Shown here: in pieces, positions 1 to 11,019 of the stretch
Layout of the letters: every line of letters starts with the position of its first letter
Position numbering within the stretch: position 1 is the first letter of the stretch
Assembly (NCBI GenBank): GCA_023897205.1
Contig: JAHWDD010000001.1
Coordinates: 1,116,001 to 1,180,000 of the forward strand
Length of the DNA: 64,000 nt
Origin: Exophiala sp. HKRS030
Taxonomy: Eukaryota > Ascomycota > Eurotiomycetes > Chaetothyriales > Herpotrichiellaceae
Direction: 5' to 3'
Notes under the pieces: generated by a model
Told to the model about the DNA's origin: nothing
What the model saw: only the letters and a program-made list of their open reading frames with translations
The model's database searches: none
Translations under genes and position numbers: made by a program

Positions 1-912
1 TCCGTAAATGCCCAACCAGCCGAGTCGAAATAGAACTGCTTGTTCAGCCTCTCCTTCACCCATCGAGGATTGACCGATGCGTCAACACCAGGCACCTTCA
101 CAGCCGCAGCAAAGCCGGAGAATCGGTTGATCAAAGGGGGAAACGCTCCGCCCACGTGTGGCACAAGGAAGGTCACATTAGGACAACGGCTTACTGTCCC
201 TGATAGGAACAGATTCATGACCGCTCTCGCCGTGTCGAACAAGAATTCAAACACGGGTCTAGGAAAACCAGGTAAGGGAGTGGCTGCCGTCCCGTCCTTC
301 AGACATGGCGTGGTCGGATGCATGAAGACTTTGGCCTTCCGCTGGTTCAATAGGTCGAAAATTGGGTCAAACATCTTGTCACCAAGATAAGAACCCCCGA
401 AATTGGTCATTACCGCAAATCCATCTGCGTCGAGCTCGTCCAGAGCCCGTGGGATTTCTTGCAAGCAGAATTCCACGTCTGCCAGGGGCAGTGATGCGAA
501 GAACCCAAATTGCTCTGGCTTCTGTTTCTTCAAATCCCCTGCGTAGTCATTGCAGTACTTCGTGAGTTTGCGGGTCAACTCATTATTGCCGGGTACAAGG
601 TGCGTGCCTGGTGAACTAATGCTCAGCATGGACTTGGTGATGTTTACGGCCTTCATCATTTCCAGATGTGCTTCGGGGCTCCATTGCTGTGTATCAGGAG
701 TCAGCGTGATCCGTTAGACATGGAAAGCAGCCTATTCCAACGACGTACCGGAATCGCAGGCATGCCATCTGGGTTTTTGTGTCCGTTCTCGGCGCAAGCA
801 TCACGGTATCCTCTATCATTTCGTCAGCAAGTAGCGCTCTACCCGAGCACTCCTTCAGTACTGACGGTGGGAGGTAATGAGAGTGACAGTCGATCTTTAC
901 GTATCGAGACAT
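1..912 (-). CDS. 6-methylsalicylate decarboxylase-like amidohydrolase, 3' part cut off
   Basis: Member of the metal-dependent amidohydrolase-2 family (ACMSD, gamma-resorcylate and 6-methylsalicylate decarboxylases), which removes CO2 from small aromatic acids. I read three exons: 912-866, 812-749 and 686 to beyond base 1, with introns 865-813 (CTGAC branch point) and 748-687. The spliced N-terminus carries the metal-binding DCHSHYLPP motif (residues 8-16), then NGHKNPDGMPAIP and QWSPEAHLEMMK, and later FMHPTTP and VPHVGGAFPPLINR, all typical of the 6-MSA decarboxylase subgroup. About 275 residues are present of the usual 330 or so; the C-terminus lies left of the window. The exact substrate cannot be told from sequence; no polyketide synthase is visible next to it. 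Confidence 0.85.
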
Positions 913-1863
913 GTTTCTAAAGTCGTACTTGACAGTTTTAAAGGCCTCCGAGCCTTGATCAGTGTGTCGGTATACGTTGAGAGTCGATGTTAGACTACGA
1001 GGCCGTTCTTGACCGTAGTAAGAAGTATATGTACCACGTTGTTTTGTGACCTGTTACAGCGCGGGGCGGTGGGGAGAAACAATCGAAGTTCAGGTGAAGC
1101 GCCGTGCCCGCCCCGTATCTGACAATTCTTCTACGTGGATGAACCAACCGATCTTATCCCCATGCAGTCGCTTCGTCCCGTGAAGAATCCCAATGAGTGG
1201 TTTGTGAGCATGAGCCCCGTAAGTTCGTACAGGATTTAAACTGTAAATGAATTGTACTACTCTGTATTCGTGAATCGTTAGGCACTTGTAGTGTGTCGAT
1301 ATCAGACTGTGTCTTCTTCTGTTGTCGATACCATATACTCCGTACTCGGGGTTGAATCCTGAAAAATATTGAAGATGTCCCCTCCAATGTCATAACATAA
1401 CATGATGATCTGGATGTTCTTCTTGCATTTGACGCCCACCTTGCACCCATTTGCCAGCATGTTAGGTTGCTCGCCCTGTAAGACTCATTTGCGGTCTGCA
1501 AGCACACAAGCTTGAATATGTGGTCTCTCAAAACACCTTGGATTCTGCTTCTGAATGCAGTGAGCCCTCTAGACCCGCCTGGGGGTACTCAGTGGCGACA
1601 GGACCTTGACGTGAAAGTCGTAAGTAAACATTGAACTGAGGGTGTCGCTTGGCACCCTTAAAAGCGGCGACCCGTTGTTACCCTTTCGGTTTGACATCAG
1701 TTTATTTCGGCCGCGATGCGCGACATGCTTGTAGACTCTAAGATTTGCGACCAACTACCAAGACCGTGTCTTCTAGAGGCTCGCAACAGAGTCCTGCTCC
1801 TCTGCATTTTTATTGCTCCGCAGCTTCCTGACAATGGTATAGCCCCGGAAATAAGTCCTCGTC
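913..1863. other. Intergenic spacer, shared 5' regions
   Basis: It lies between the divergent starts of the amidohydrolase and SFH1. It contains one perfect TACTCCGTA motif at 1336-1344. The small open frames here (for example 1154-1531 minus) show no family resemblance or splice logic. Confidence 0.6.
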
Positions 1864-3845
1864 ATGGCTCCCGCGCAGTCCTTCGTTACCAGCTATCCCC
1901 CGCGACTCCGTCAATACGCCAATACCCTACTCCAACCTGTCCTCCAAACCCAGAATGTAGGCCCAGGAAGTCGCACAACGAAACGAGGGACCACGATCAT
2001 AAACTATGCCGACGACGCCTACGATGATGACGACTTCGAAGACAGCGAAAATTCACGACGCCCAACGGGCCTGCGATCGTTACGAAGGGAAGAACTCGAC
2101 AAAAGAGAGCCCCAACATGAAAAGTTAGGAAAAGAGTTGCATGAACCCCTGGACCTGCAGCCCATATACAGGGACTGGATACTTAGGAGGACCGTCAGGC
2201 CCCAGTACGTTCAGGATTTTCTCATGTCTAACCCCGACTATTTCAAAGACTCCGTCCCGTTCAGGCACAGTCCATGTATTGACCCGATACCTATGCGATG
2301 TAGGACCGACTGCCAGGCCCATATACAAGCCCAGCTACCCTTGACGCTGATACCCATTCGGATCGATCTCGATGTGCCCCAGCACCAGCCAGATGCACCG
2401 TATCCCCTGCCCTCGCAGGCGATGGCCGCTGGCCTCAACCCAGCACTTCCAGTCTTCAAGCGACCCGAGCCCACCCCAGCTTACAAGATACGAGACATAT
2501 TTCTTTGGAACCTTCATGAGGAACTACTGACCCCAGATGATTTCGCTTTGAATTTCGTCCGAGAACTTGACTTGCCCAATCAGACCGCGCTTGCCATGAA
2601 CGTAAGCCAACAGATCCGAAATCAACTCGAGGATTATGCCGGGGTTGCCATGCATCCGCTGTTTCATACCCAGGGAAAGAGATCACAGATGCCAGAAGTG
2701 AATAATGCTGGCACTCCGTCAGCGGTGGTCAATGGCAGTTCTCGCGATGGAACTCCAAGACCTATTAGAGGTGCTTCAATATCGCGGCCTGCATCGACAG
2801 CACCTGCCACACCTGCACCTTCAACACCTCGGCAAATCACACTTGCTAATGGCGCATCAGTAACAGCCGTTGCTTCTCCACTGCCAGCAGAGCCTGTCAT
2901 TATACCTGATGACCCGACTGAAGACCTGTCTCTGAACCCGGACGATTCATTTCGGTGCATCATAACATTGTCGATTTACCTCTCCTCGAGGCTTTACCAA
3001 GATAAGTTCGAGTGGTCCCTCTTGCACCCTCCTGGTGCAGCCGAGGCATTCGCTAAGCAGACATGTGCGGACATGGGCCTGAATGGCGAATGGGTTATGG
3101 CCATCACTCATGCAATTTACGAAGCAGTCCTGAGATTGAAGAAGGAAGCTTGTGAAGGCGGGATGGTGATGATTGGCGGCGGCGCCTGGGGCGGTGGCGA
3201 AATCGACAATCAAGCGGTGCGAGCTGAAGAAGGTGCTGGTTGGCGATACGACGTCGACGACTTTGGTGCTGAATGGGAGCCCAAATTCGAGGCATTGAGC
3301 AAAGAAGAGATTGAGAAGCGGGAAGGCGATCGAGAACGACAACTAAGACGATTGAGGAGAGAAACAGCGAGATTCAGCTCGACCGCTGGAATGGTTCCAT
3401 CTGCACGAGAACAAGAAGCCCAATTACGTGGCAGTTACTTCGACTATACTGCCGTTGGCGCAGGTGGTGAAGATACTCCATCTCTTGGTCGTGGTGAGAG
3501 AAGCAAGAAGAAGAGGCGTTTCCGCTCTCTGAGTCCCCTCGGCAAAGCTGGAACTCCCGAGAGCTCTGCCAGTGCTGCTTGGGGCGGCGAGGGTAATAGG
3601 CTGCAAGAGTATGAAAGACAGACATGGCGATGTAAGCATTGTCTTATCTGGGGCAATGCCATCTGGGCTGTGAGGGATGGACCACTCGGAGCGAGGGTAA
3701 GCAATATTGTTATGTTGTTGATTTTCTCCACGCTAACGTGCTCCAGACTCTTTGCAATAATTGCGGGCTTATCTTTGAGCGAGACAAGAAATTACCGGTC
3801 TGGGCAGAAGGACTGCACAAACACGATATTCCTCTTGGGAGATAG
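1864..3845 (+). CDS. sfh1: SNF5/SMARCB1-family chromatin-remodelling subunit with C-terminal GATA finger
   Basis: Core subunit of the RSC/SWI-SNF nucleosome remodeller, in the nucleus. Two exons, 1864-3696 and 3747-3845, give 643 aa. The SNF5 homology region spans about residues 160-435, with its two repeats visible around LIPIRIDLDV/YKIRDIFLWNLHEELLTP and SFRCIITLSIYLSSRLYQDKFEW. Residues about 590-645 form a GATA-like zinc finger: CKHC in exon 1 and CNNC in exon 2. The single 50-nt intron separates the two cysteine pairs. Acidic (DDAYDDDDFEDSE) and S/T/P-rich linkers surround the core. Fungal SNF5 proteins with a terminal GATA finger are known in moulds. The name SFH1 rather than SNF5 is a guess between close paralogues. 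Its ATPase partner STH1 is encoded 10 kb away. Confidence 0.88.
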
Positions 3846-4486
3846 GCCATGGTTCGAGGAGTATGGAAAGGAAATGAGGTCCATGTATTGCATTGATGTG
3901 GGGCGTTCTTTTTCAATATGTTGTTACGGATCCCTGGAACCTTTCTCCTAGCTGGTCAGGATCTTTCTCGAATCTGTTTTACTATCGGGGCATCAGTAGG
4001 AAGGGCGCTTTAATCCAGCAGGGTGTTGCATTGGGAGGCGATAAAACCTGCACTATTGGCTATTTGGGGAGTTCTTGTGTGGCTCAGAGATACAGTCTTC
4101 GCCGAGAGTGGCTATTAAATTGCCACATGATGGCTAGAGAGCCATGAATGAACTTTTAAGACCTTTCCACCGTATATACGATTGTCTTTGAAACTCCCAT
4201 GTCTGTCGATTTGGTGCAAAGCTGCGTGATTAGATAAGATCGCGAAGTCGGTTGATCTGCGGCAACAATTGGGCATGCGCCTTCACCTCTGCGAATGCTG
4301 TTTATTGAAGCCAGATCGCAAGTCACAAAACACAGCATCTTGTCCACACTTTCCTTCTTTCTCTTCTGTGTTCCCAGGGTTTGGTATCGCGCAGGGAATG
4401 TGGTAGAACACTTGTCACACACACTCTTCCAGCTTGGTTCCGAAATCGAGAGTTCTTAGGAGCAGACCAGGAGCGGCTTGTTGAAA
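3846..4486. other. Spacer between SFH1 and SEC13
   Basis: It holds the SFH1 3' UTR and the SEC13 promoter and leader. I see no further gene. Confidence 0.6.
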
Positions 4487-5831
4487 ATGGTAAGTGACCT
4501 CTGAGAAGAGTGCAGAAGGGCTGTGAGAGATGTCCGAGGAGACCTTTTTGCAAGAGGTGATTCCTGGCCGACTCTGTGCTAATTTTGCCTCTGCGCACAG
4601 GCGCAAGTCATTGCGAACTCTGGCCACGATGACATGATTGTACGTTGAACATTCCCATTCCCGCACACCAAGTCCCTCCTACAATACCAGTGGACTCTGT
4701 GACGGTGGAGCGATATACTTTCATGAAGAAGACTGGAAAGGAAAAAAGTGAGAAGAGACGAGGAGAAGCAAATGGCTGACAATTGCTGGGAAAACAGCAC
4801 GACGCGGTGCTAGATTACTACGGTCGACGTCTGGCAACGTGCTCGAGCGACAAGACGATCAAGATATTCGAGATAGATGGAGACCAGCACCGGTTGACAG
4901 AGACTCTCAAAGGGTATGCTAACCTACACTCTATTCCTCCCGTCCCCCTACGCCTTTCATTTTCGGTTCTGGGTGGCATATGCGACCGCAACCGGTGCTG
5001 CTGTTCATTACACTTGTTCGTTGATCGCTGACCGCGTCGGGAATCCAAAACAGACACGAGGGCGCGGTCTGGTGCGTGTCGTGGGCCCATCCCAAATTCG
5101 GCACCCTCCTCGCCTCGTCATCCTACGACGGCCGCGTCCACATCTACCGCGAGACCCCTTCTCAACAACCCAACGCCCCGGCCCAATGGACGCTGGTGTT
5201 CACGTCGACCATCCACACCGCGAGCGTCAACATGGTCTCCTGGGCGCCGCCGGAGCTGGGCTGCCTCCTCGCGTGCGCCAGCTCCGACGGCAACGTCAGC
5301 GTGCTCGAGTTCCGCGACAACCAGTGGGCGCACGTCATGTTCCCCGCGCACGCCATGGGCGTCAACGCCGTGAGTTGGTCGCCCGCCGGCGCGCCCGGCG
5401 CGGTCACGCGCAAGGACGGCGGCGGGCCCTCGTCGGCGCCGGCGCGGCGCTTCGTCACGGGCGGGAGCGACAACGGCGTCAAGGTGTGGGAGTTCAACGC
5501 GCAGAGCCAGAGCTACGAAAACACCGTGGTCCTGCCCGACGGCCACGCCGACTGGGTGAGGGACGTCTCGTGGAGCCCCACGCTGCTGAGCAAGACTTAC
5601 ATCGCGAGCGCGAGCCAGGACAGGACGGTCAAGATCTGGACGTCGGTGAACCCCGCGGACGGCACCTCGTGGGCCCTGGCCAAGACGCTCGAGTTCGACG
5701 CCGTGCTGTGGCGGGTCAGCTGGTCGCTGAGCGGGAACGTGCTGGCCGTGAGCGGCGGCGACAACAAGGTCACGCTGTGGAAGGAGGACCTGAAGGGGAA
5801 CTGGGACATGGTCAGAGAGGTCACCGAGTAG
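4487..5831 (+). CDS. sec13: Sec13 beta-propeller, COPII coat and nuclear pore
   Basis: WD40 protein shared by the COPII outer coat (with Sec31), the nuclear pore Y-complex and SEACAT. Four coding exons: 4487-4489, 4601-4639, 4798-4913 and 5054-5831, giving 311 aa, the normal Sec13 length. Exon 1 contains only the ATG; splicing yields [29 protein letters not shown], the family N-terminus. Six WD repeats follow, for example [52 protein letters not shown] and GGDNKVTLW. Intron 3 ends CAG before ACACGAGGGC, joining GG|A to restore HEGAVW. Exons 1-3 have ordinary base composition, whereas exon 4 is extremely GC-rich. There is an acceptable insert (about 20 residues, G/A/P-rich) in blade 4. Confidence 0.95.
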
Positions 5832-6363
5832 TGGTGGTTGGTATCCACCGAGTGCAACCACGCGTAAGCAAGTTTTCTTCACTCGCGACGACGAGCGCGC
5901 AAGCGGGTGACGCGTAGAAGACGCTTTGGCTAGGTACACCGTGTTGCAACTTTGATCCGAAAAGAAGAAAACGCCCCGCGCAGGGGTACCTTGGTATGAG
6001 ATACGAAGTGGTTCAATACTTGAGGCCTCAAAATGGTTCGACTAGTGACTACAGTACCGTACCGTAGGTTGATCGCCTGCAACCCCAGTAATAGAGAAGA
6101 AAAGGATGTCGAAACCCGTCAACAAAACCCCTCCTCCAACCAAGAAGAGGTAGATAGACGTAGGTGTCGGTGTGTGGGTACGATATGGAGTACATTGTCC
6201 ATTTGTTTGGATTAACCAGCCCCCGTACGAAGGGAAGTCTCTTTCAATCGAGTATAGAGTATACACGGACAGCAGCTTTTTGTGACATTTACACTTGGAA
6301 TACATGTATACGGTAACATACATATAGTAGGACATGATACTATACACAGACATGGTCATGGTA
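5832..6363. other. Convergent 3' spacer SEC13 / MSE1
   Basis: The 3' ends of two convergent genes face each other here. Base composition drops abruptly to AT-rich after the GC-rich SEC13 exon. No gene seen. Confidence 0.6.
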
Positions 6364-8202
6364 CTACACAGGCAGGCCATGTCCGGTCCACTCCTTTTCG
6401 ATCCTTCTCTTGCCCTCGGCGTGGCCCTTGAAAGTCTCGGTCTCGATCCTTGGTTTGGACGAAGCGGACACGATTTCTTGGGCTCTCAGGTTCGCGGCTT
6501 GAAGTCTGAGCACCGACGCCTCCCTCCCCAAAAGTTCTAGCGTCTTCGCGACAGGGGGCCCTCGGGGACCCGTCGCCAACGCCCAGCGGAGGTAGTGATA
6601 CAGATCCTTCTTCCACCGGGCCGGGTCGATGACGCCTTGGTCGGGCGACACCTCCAGACTCTTGAGCTGTGACAGATGGACATTCTCGGTCCACGAGGTC
6701 TGCGGGACGAGACACATCGCCGCGGCCGCTACGCGGAGATAATGCAGCGACGACGCATCGACGTCCGGAGGCGTCGCGTGCGCCGTGGTCAACGAGACGG
6801 GTTCGAAGAAGACCGAGAGTTGGTCCGCAAAGTCCGACGGAGACCGGTACTTGAACGACTCGATCTCGAGCATGGACGTCAGGACGTCCGGCAGGGTCCT
6901 GGTGCCGATGAATTCGGTGACGTTGCGAGCGCCGTAACGACCCAGCACGGCCACGGCGAGGTCGCGAACCATTTGCTCAAACTCGGGGCCTCGAGCTTGA
7001 ATCCGACGCCGCGCGTGTCGGATCTGGAGGTACTCGAGCTTGTTGAACGAGACGATGGTGTTGCCCTTTGTGATTTTCAGGTCGAACAGCTTCTCGAGCT
7101 GCCCGAGGTCCATGACGTCGTTCTTTTGGGCGTGCGACCATCCGAGCAACGCCGCAAAGTTGACCAGCGTCTCGGGAAAGATGCCCTTGTCCCGGAAACT
7201 GGCAATGTCCGAGTCGAAGTTGCGTTTGCTGAGCTTCTGCTTGTTCTCGTCGACCAGCAGCGGCACGTGGGCGTAGAGGGGCGCCGTCCAGCCCAAGGCA
7301 TCGTACAGAGCGACGTGCAGCGGCGTGCTGGCCATCCACTCGCTCCCGCGCACGACGTGGGTGATGCGCATGTCGTGGTCGTCGCAGACGTTGGCCCAGT
7401 GGTACGTAGGGTAGCCGTCGGACTTGATCAAGATCACGTCTTCGTACACGGGTTCATCCACCAGGAGCTTCTTCGTCTTCTCCGCACCGTGTCCGCTCTT
7501 CCCGTACACCAGGTCATTGTACCGTGGCCAGGTGTCCGGGGAGCGAAAGCGGACTGTGTGCTTCTCGCCCTTGGAGGCTCTCTCTTCGGATTCAGCGTGG
7601 GAAACGTGCGCGCATTTCCGATCGTAGCCCAGACTCAGTCCCTTCTCGTGCCTGCGCCTGTTCAGGTCGTCAAGTCTTTCGGGTGTACAGAAGCACCGGT
7701 AGGCGTGGCCCGAGGACAGAAGCGACGTGATGTGCTGTTGATACAACGGTAGTCGTTCGGACTGTCGATAGGGCCCGTAAGGACCACCGACCACAGGGCC
7801 CTCATCCCAGTTCAGCCCCGCCCACGTCAAGTCTCTGTACAGTCTTTCTTCGGCACCGGGGATGGTGCGTTTCGCGTCCGTGTCTTCGATGCGCAGGAGG
7901 AACTGGCCTTGGGTTGCGCGAGCGAGAAGGTAATTGAAGAGTGCCGTACGAATGGACCCCAGATGGAGGTTGCCGGTGGGCGACGGGGCGAATCTGGTCC
8001 GGGCCGGACTGTCTGGCAGTTTCCCGCGTCTCAGAGGAGGGCTGGAGGAATAGGTGCGTGTGTGTAGACGAATGGTTCCCGCCGCAGTAGGAGCATCATA
8101 CTTGTGCGCCGCTCGATTTGGAGTCTGGCGTGCTCGACATGTGGTACATACCCATTCCGTGAGACGGCCTAGTCCAGCCTGGGCGGTTCGGCCAGTCCTC
8201 AT
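6364..8202 (-). CDS. mse1: Mitochondrial glutamyl-tRNA synthetase
   Basis: Class I aminoacyl-tRNA synthetase charging mitochondrial tRNA with glutamate. Single exon, 612 aa. Residues 1 to about 60 are Arg/Ser/Thr-rich with few acidic residues, as expected for a mitochondrial targeting peptide. The catalytic Rossmann fold begins at ARTRFAPSPTGNLHLG, where PTGNLHLGS (75-83) is the HIGH-class signature. KLSKR (323-327) is the KMSKS loop, followed by NFDSDIASFRDKGIFPE. The C-terminal anticodon-binding region (about 380-610) is less conserved. Length fits Mse1/EARS2. It is convergent with SEC13 and divergent from the DnaJ gene (543 bp apart). Its high third-position GC is shared with both neighbours. 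Confidence 0.95.
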   Translation of the reverse strand: MRTGRTAQAGLGRLTEWVCTTCRARQTPNRAAHKYDAPTAAGTIRLHTRTYSSSPPLRRGKLPDSPARTRFAPSPTGNLHLGSIRTALFNYLLARATQGQFLLRIEDTDAKRTIPGAEERLYRDLTWAGLNWDEGPVVGGPYGPYRQSERLPLYQQHITSLLSSGHAYRCFCTPERLDDLNRRRHEKGLSLGYDRKCAHVSHAESEERASKGEKHTVRFRSPDTWPRYNDLVYGKSGHGAEKTKKLLVDEPVYEDVILIKSDGYPTYHWANVCDDHDMRITHVVRGSEWMASTPLHVALYDALGWTAPLYAHVPLLVDENKQKLSKRNFDSDIASFRDKGIFPETLVNFAALLGWSHAQKNDVMDLGQLEKLFDLKITKGNTIVSFNKLEYLQIRHARRRIQARGPEFEQMVRDLAVAVLGRYGARNVTEFIGTRTLPDVLTSMLEIESFKYRSPSDFADQLSVFFEPVSLTTAHATPPDVDASSLHYLRVAAAAMCLVPQTSWTENVHLSQLKSLEVSPDQGVIDPARWKKDLYHYLRWALATGPRGPPVAKTLELLGREASVLRLQAANLRAQEIVSASSKPRIETETFKGHAEGKRRIEKEWTGHGLPV

Positions 8203-8744
8203 GTGTTTTAGCTAAGGAGGATGTGAGAGTGATGGCCAAGGTGTGAGGAGGGCGAGGGTAAGGCACAACGAAAAAAGAACAGCCACCCAAAATGCGGTAA
8301 GCAATCGAAGACGGAAGACACGAGAATATTCAAGTAAACCAATTGGAGAGGCGGAGGGCAAGATACTTGTACGTTACTGGCCTACTTGGCTATTACTCCC
8401 TGTCGCCGCCTACAGCCTTGTGGACGGGGCCGAAAGACGGATGAATGAATTTCAGGCCCAACGATTTCTTACACTAAATCCTCGTATTTATATTAGTGAG
8501 AAGACCTGGAGAAGGATCTTCACTACCTACTTGGTTCTGCAGCCTGACAAAACCCATTTTCACTCGAACTACTTTTTTTGAATAATCAAACCACTCCCTC
8601 TCACAGTCGACGTCCCTTTTTTTTCCTCCTCCATCTTAAAAAACTCGTTTCTCATCCCAAAAAGTCCCCCCCATCCTCGCGGACACTTCAAAAGTTTTAG
8701 ACAAGAGACTGTTGAACCACCCCGTATCCCCCACACACACCAAG
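8203..8744. other. Divergent promoter MSE1 / DnaJ
   Basis: Shared upstream region of two oppositely transcribed genes. The DnaJ leader is pyrimidine-rich (runs of C and T at 8590-8740). I could not identify a heat-shock element with confidence. Confidence 0.5.
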
Positions 8745-10028
8745 ATGAACGGCGCACCAGACGCGGCCGAGGAAATCGACCTCTACGGAATCCTGGGCGT
8801 GCCCAAGGATGCCTCACAGTCAGATATCCGCAAGGCGTACCGGAAGCAAGCCCTCCAGCACCACCCTGACAAAGTCCCTCCCGAGGAGCGAGAAGAGGCC
8901 GAAGCTCGATTCAAGGCTGCCAGCCAGGCCTATGAGATCCTCTACGACGACGAAAAGCGACACCTCTACGACGCCCACGGCATGGCCGCCTTCAACGGCA
9001 GCGGGGGCCCCGGCGGCATGGGTGCCGAAGTCAACATGGAAGACATCCTGAACATGTTCGGCATGGGTGGCGGCATCCCTGGAATGGGCGGGATGCCGGG
9101 CATGGGCGGCGGAGGGCGCAGGAAGATGCGACGCAGCCCCGACGAGAACCAGAAATACGAGGTGACGCTGGAAGATTTGTACAAGGGCAAAACGGTGAAA
9201 TTCTCGTCCACCAAGAACGTCATCTGCTCCAAGTGCAGCGGCAGCGGCGGCGTCGACAAGGCCAAGCCCAAGGAGTGTTCCGCCTGCAAGGGGCAAGGCG
9301 TCAAGCAGATCCTGAGCCAGGTCGGCCCCGGCATGCTGACCCAGCGCATGGTCGAGTGCGGGGCCTGCGAAGGCACCGGCGAGGTCTGGAACCCCAAGGA
9401 CAAGTGCAAGAAGTGCAAGGGTAAAAAGGTCACCGAGGAGCGGAAGCAGCTCGAGCTCTACATCCCGCGGGGCGCCAGGGAGGGCGACCAGATCCGGCTG
9501 GAGGGGGAGGCGGACCAGATCCCCGGCGCCGACGAGACGGGCGACATCATCTTCCACCTGGTCGAGCAGCCCCACGACGTCTTCCAGCGGACCGGCAACG
9601 ACCTGTCGGCCAAGCTGGAGATCACCCTCGCCGAGGCCCTGGCCGGCTTCCACCGCGTCGTGGTCAAGCACCTCGACGGCCGCGGCCTCGAGCTCAACCA
9701 CCCCCAGACCCCGGGCCAGATCCTCCGCCCCGGCGAGGTCCTCAAGGTCCCCGGCGAGGGCATGCCGTTGAAGAGGAGCGACGCCCGGGGCGACCTGTAC
9801 CTGGTCGTCGAGGTCGTGTTCCCCGAGGACGGCTACTTCACCGACCCGGCCGCCCTCGAGAGCCTCCAGAAACTGTTGCCGGGACCCGCCCCGGCCATCG
9901 AGGTCGAAGAGGCCGACGAGGTGCCCTTCGAGGTCGCCGACATTGACGACATTGGTGGCCAAGAGGCAGGAAACGCGTGGGAGGACGACGAGGACGGTCC
10001 TCAACAGGCCCAATGCCAGACCCAGTAA
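8745..10028 (+). CDS. Type I DnaJ co-chaperone (Ydj1/Mas5-like), farnesylated
   Basis: Hsp40 that binds unfolded clients and stimulates Hsp70 ATPase in the cytosol and at ER/mitochondrial surfaces. Single exon. I choose the ATG at 8745 (context CAAGATG) rather than the in-frame ATG at 8712, because the J-domain follows directly; this gives 427 aa. J-domain residues 11-75 carry HPD (40-42). A Gly/Met-rich linker follows (GMGGGIPGMGGMPGMGGGG). Four zinc motifs are present: CSKCSGSG, CSACKGQG, CGACEGTG and CKKCKGKK. Two client-binding beta-domains come next. The last four residues, CQTQ, form a CaaX box, as in Ydj1, predicting farnesylation and membrane attachment. Strongly GC-rich at third positions. 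Confidence 0.95.
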   Translation: MNGAPDAAEEIDLYGILGVPKDASQSDIRKAYRKQALQHHPDKVPPEEREEAEARFKAASQAYEILYDDEKRHLYDAHGMAAFNGSGGPGGMGAEVNMEDILNMFGMGGGIPGMGGMPGMGGGGRRKMRRSPDENQKYEVTLEDLYKGKTVKFSSTKNVICSKCSGSGGVDKAKPKECSACKGQGVKQILSQVGPGMLTQRMVECGACEGTGEVWNPKDKCKKCKGKKVTEERKQLELYIPRGAREGDQIRLEGEADQIPGADETGDIIFHLVEQPHDVFQRTGNDLSAKLEITLAEALAGFHRVVVKHLDGRGLELNHPQTPGQILRPGEVLKVPGEGMPLKRSDARGDLYLVVEVVFPEDGYFTDPAALESLQKLLPGPAPAIEVEEADEVPFEVADIDDIGGQEAGNAWEDDEDGPQQAQCQTQ

Positions 10029-11019
10029 ACCAACCACAAACAAGACCAAGAAAGAAACAAAAAGAGGACGAGAACAAAGGTTTTCGGGCCTCAATGTGGG
10101 TGGGCAAAACGGGCATGATGTGACGAAAGTTTTTTATGACACTTTGTGGCAAGCCAGGTCGACGATGTTGGGGGTTTTCATTTTCCTCTTCCCATCGTCA
10201 CGAAATCGGCAGAGAGAAAACCCAGAGGACCCCCCTTGATGGCAGCAGAGCATCGGGAAACGGCGTTTTTCAAGGGTGCTTTTTGAAGAGCATTCCGATG
10301 ACGGCGTTGGATGATAGATTGCTTCTTTTTTTCTTTGCTGTGGGAGAATGCTGCTCCACGGCCCTCTACCCCCCAGGTCCCGTTCGATGGGCCAGTTGGG
10401 ATAATTGATCAAGATCAAGGTCACTTGCCTCTGAGAGTTGGCCGTGGCTCTTGTAGCTCGGTTAAGAGTCCCTCAGCGATTTCGTAGTGACGGAGCATGT
10501 TTTGTGTGTGTGTCAATCGGATCAGAACCTCCCTCTCTTTTTGTCTATCGTTCCTTTCCTCCATTGGGTAGATATATTCCTCTGCCGCACGCATCGATCT
10601 TAGGGGTACCAATTAAACAACTCCCCATAAGACCATGAAAGCATATACAACAGAACAATACCTTCTGTTTCTATTTTTAAAAAAATCTGATTCATTTCCC
10701 ATACTCGTAGTCGTGTGCAAAGGAAGGCGGTACATACAACAAAGTCTATAAATATATATACACGCACGCACCCATGAAACATCGCACATCACAGCCACCA
10801 AGAGCTCAGTGTTTTTTTACAAAGACACAGAAAAGGGCGCGACGCCTTATCGTGATGCCTGTGTGTAATTCTTCTAGTCGGCGCCCGGCCAGACTTCTCG
10901 CAAGCCAGTCCACCAGCCAGCCTTGGGCAAGTAATCGTCGTAACTGTCTCACTCAACATCTACGTGAGACCTGACCGCCTCGATGTGTATGCGTCGACCA
11001 CACACCAGGCCACAGGCAT
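10029..11019. other. Convergent 3' spacer DnaJ / NHX
   Basis: It contains the 3' UTRs of two convergent genes and AT-rich sequence around 10650-10770. No gene recognised. Confidence 0.6.

Noticed and set aside
1154..1531. 125-codon minus-strand frame in the first spacer
   Set aside because: No recognisable motif, no splice logic and composition like the spacer.
3747..3951. C-terminal extension of SFH1 reading through its intron
   Set aside because: As the main product: splicing restores the second CxxC pair of the zinc finger, so the read-through is at most a minor isoform.
4916..5917. 333-codon plus-strand frame over SEC13 exon 4
   Set aside because: It begins in an intron and runs out of phase with the WD repeats; Arg-rich shadow.
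6676..7752. 358-codon frame antisense to MSE1
   Set aside because: Shadow frame in GC-rich DNA with no family features.
8820..10094. 424-codon antisense frame over the DnaJ gene
   Set aside because: Leu/Val/Gly-rich shadow of GC-rich codons; the sense frame has all DnaJ motifs.
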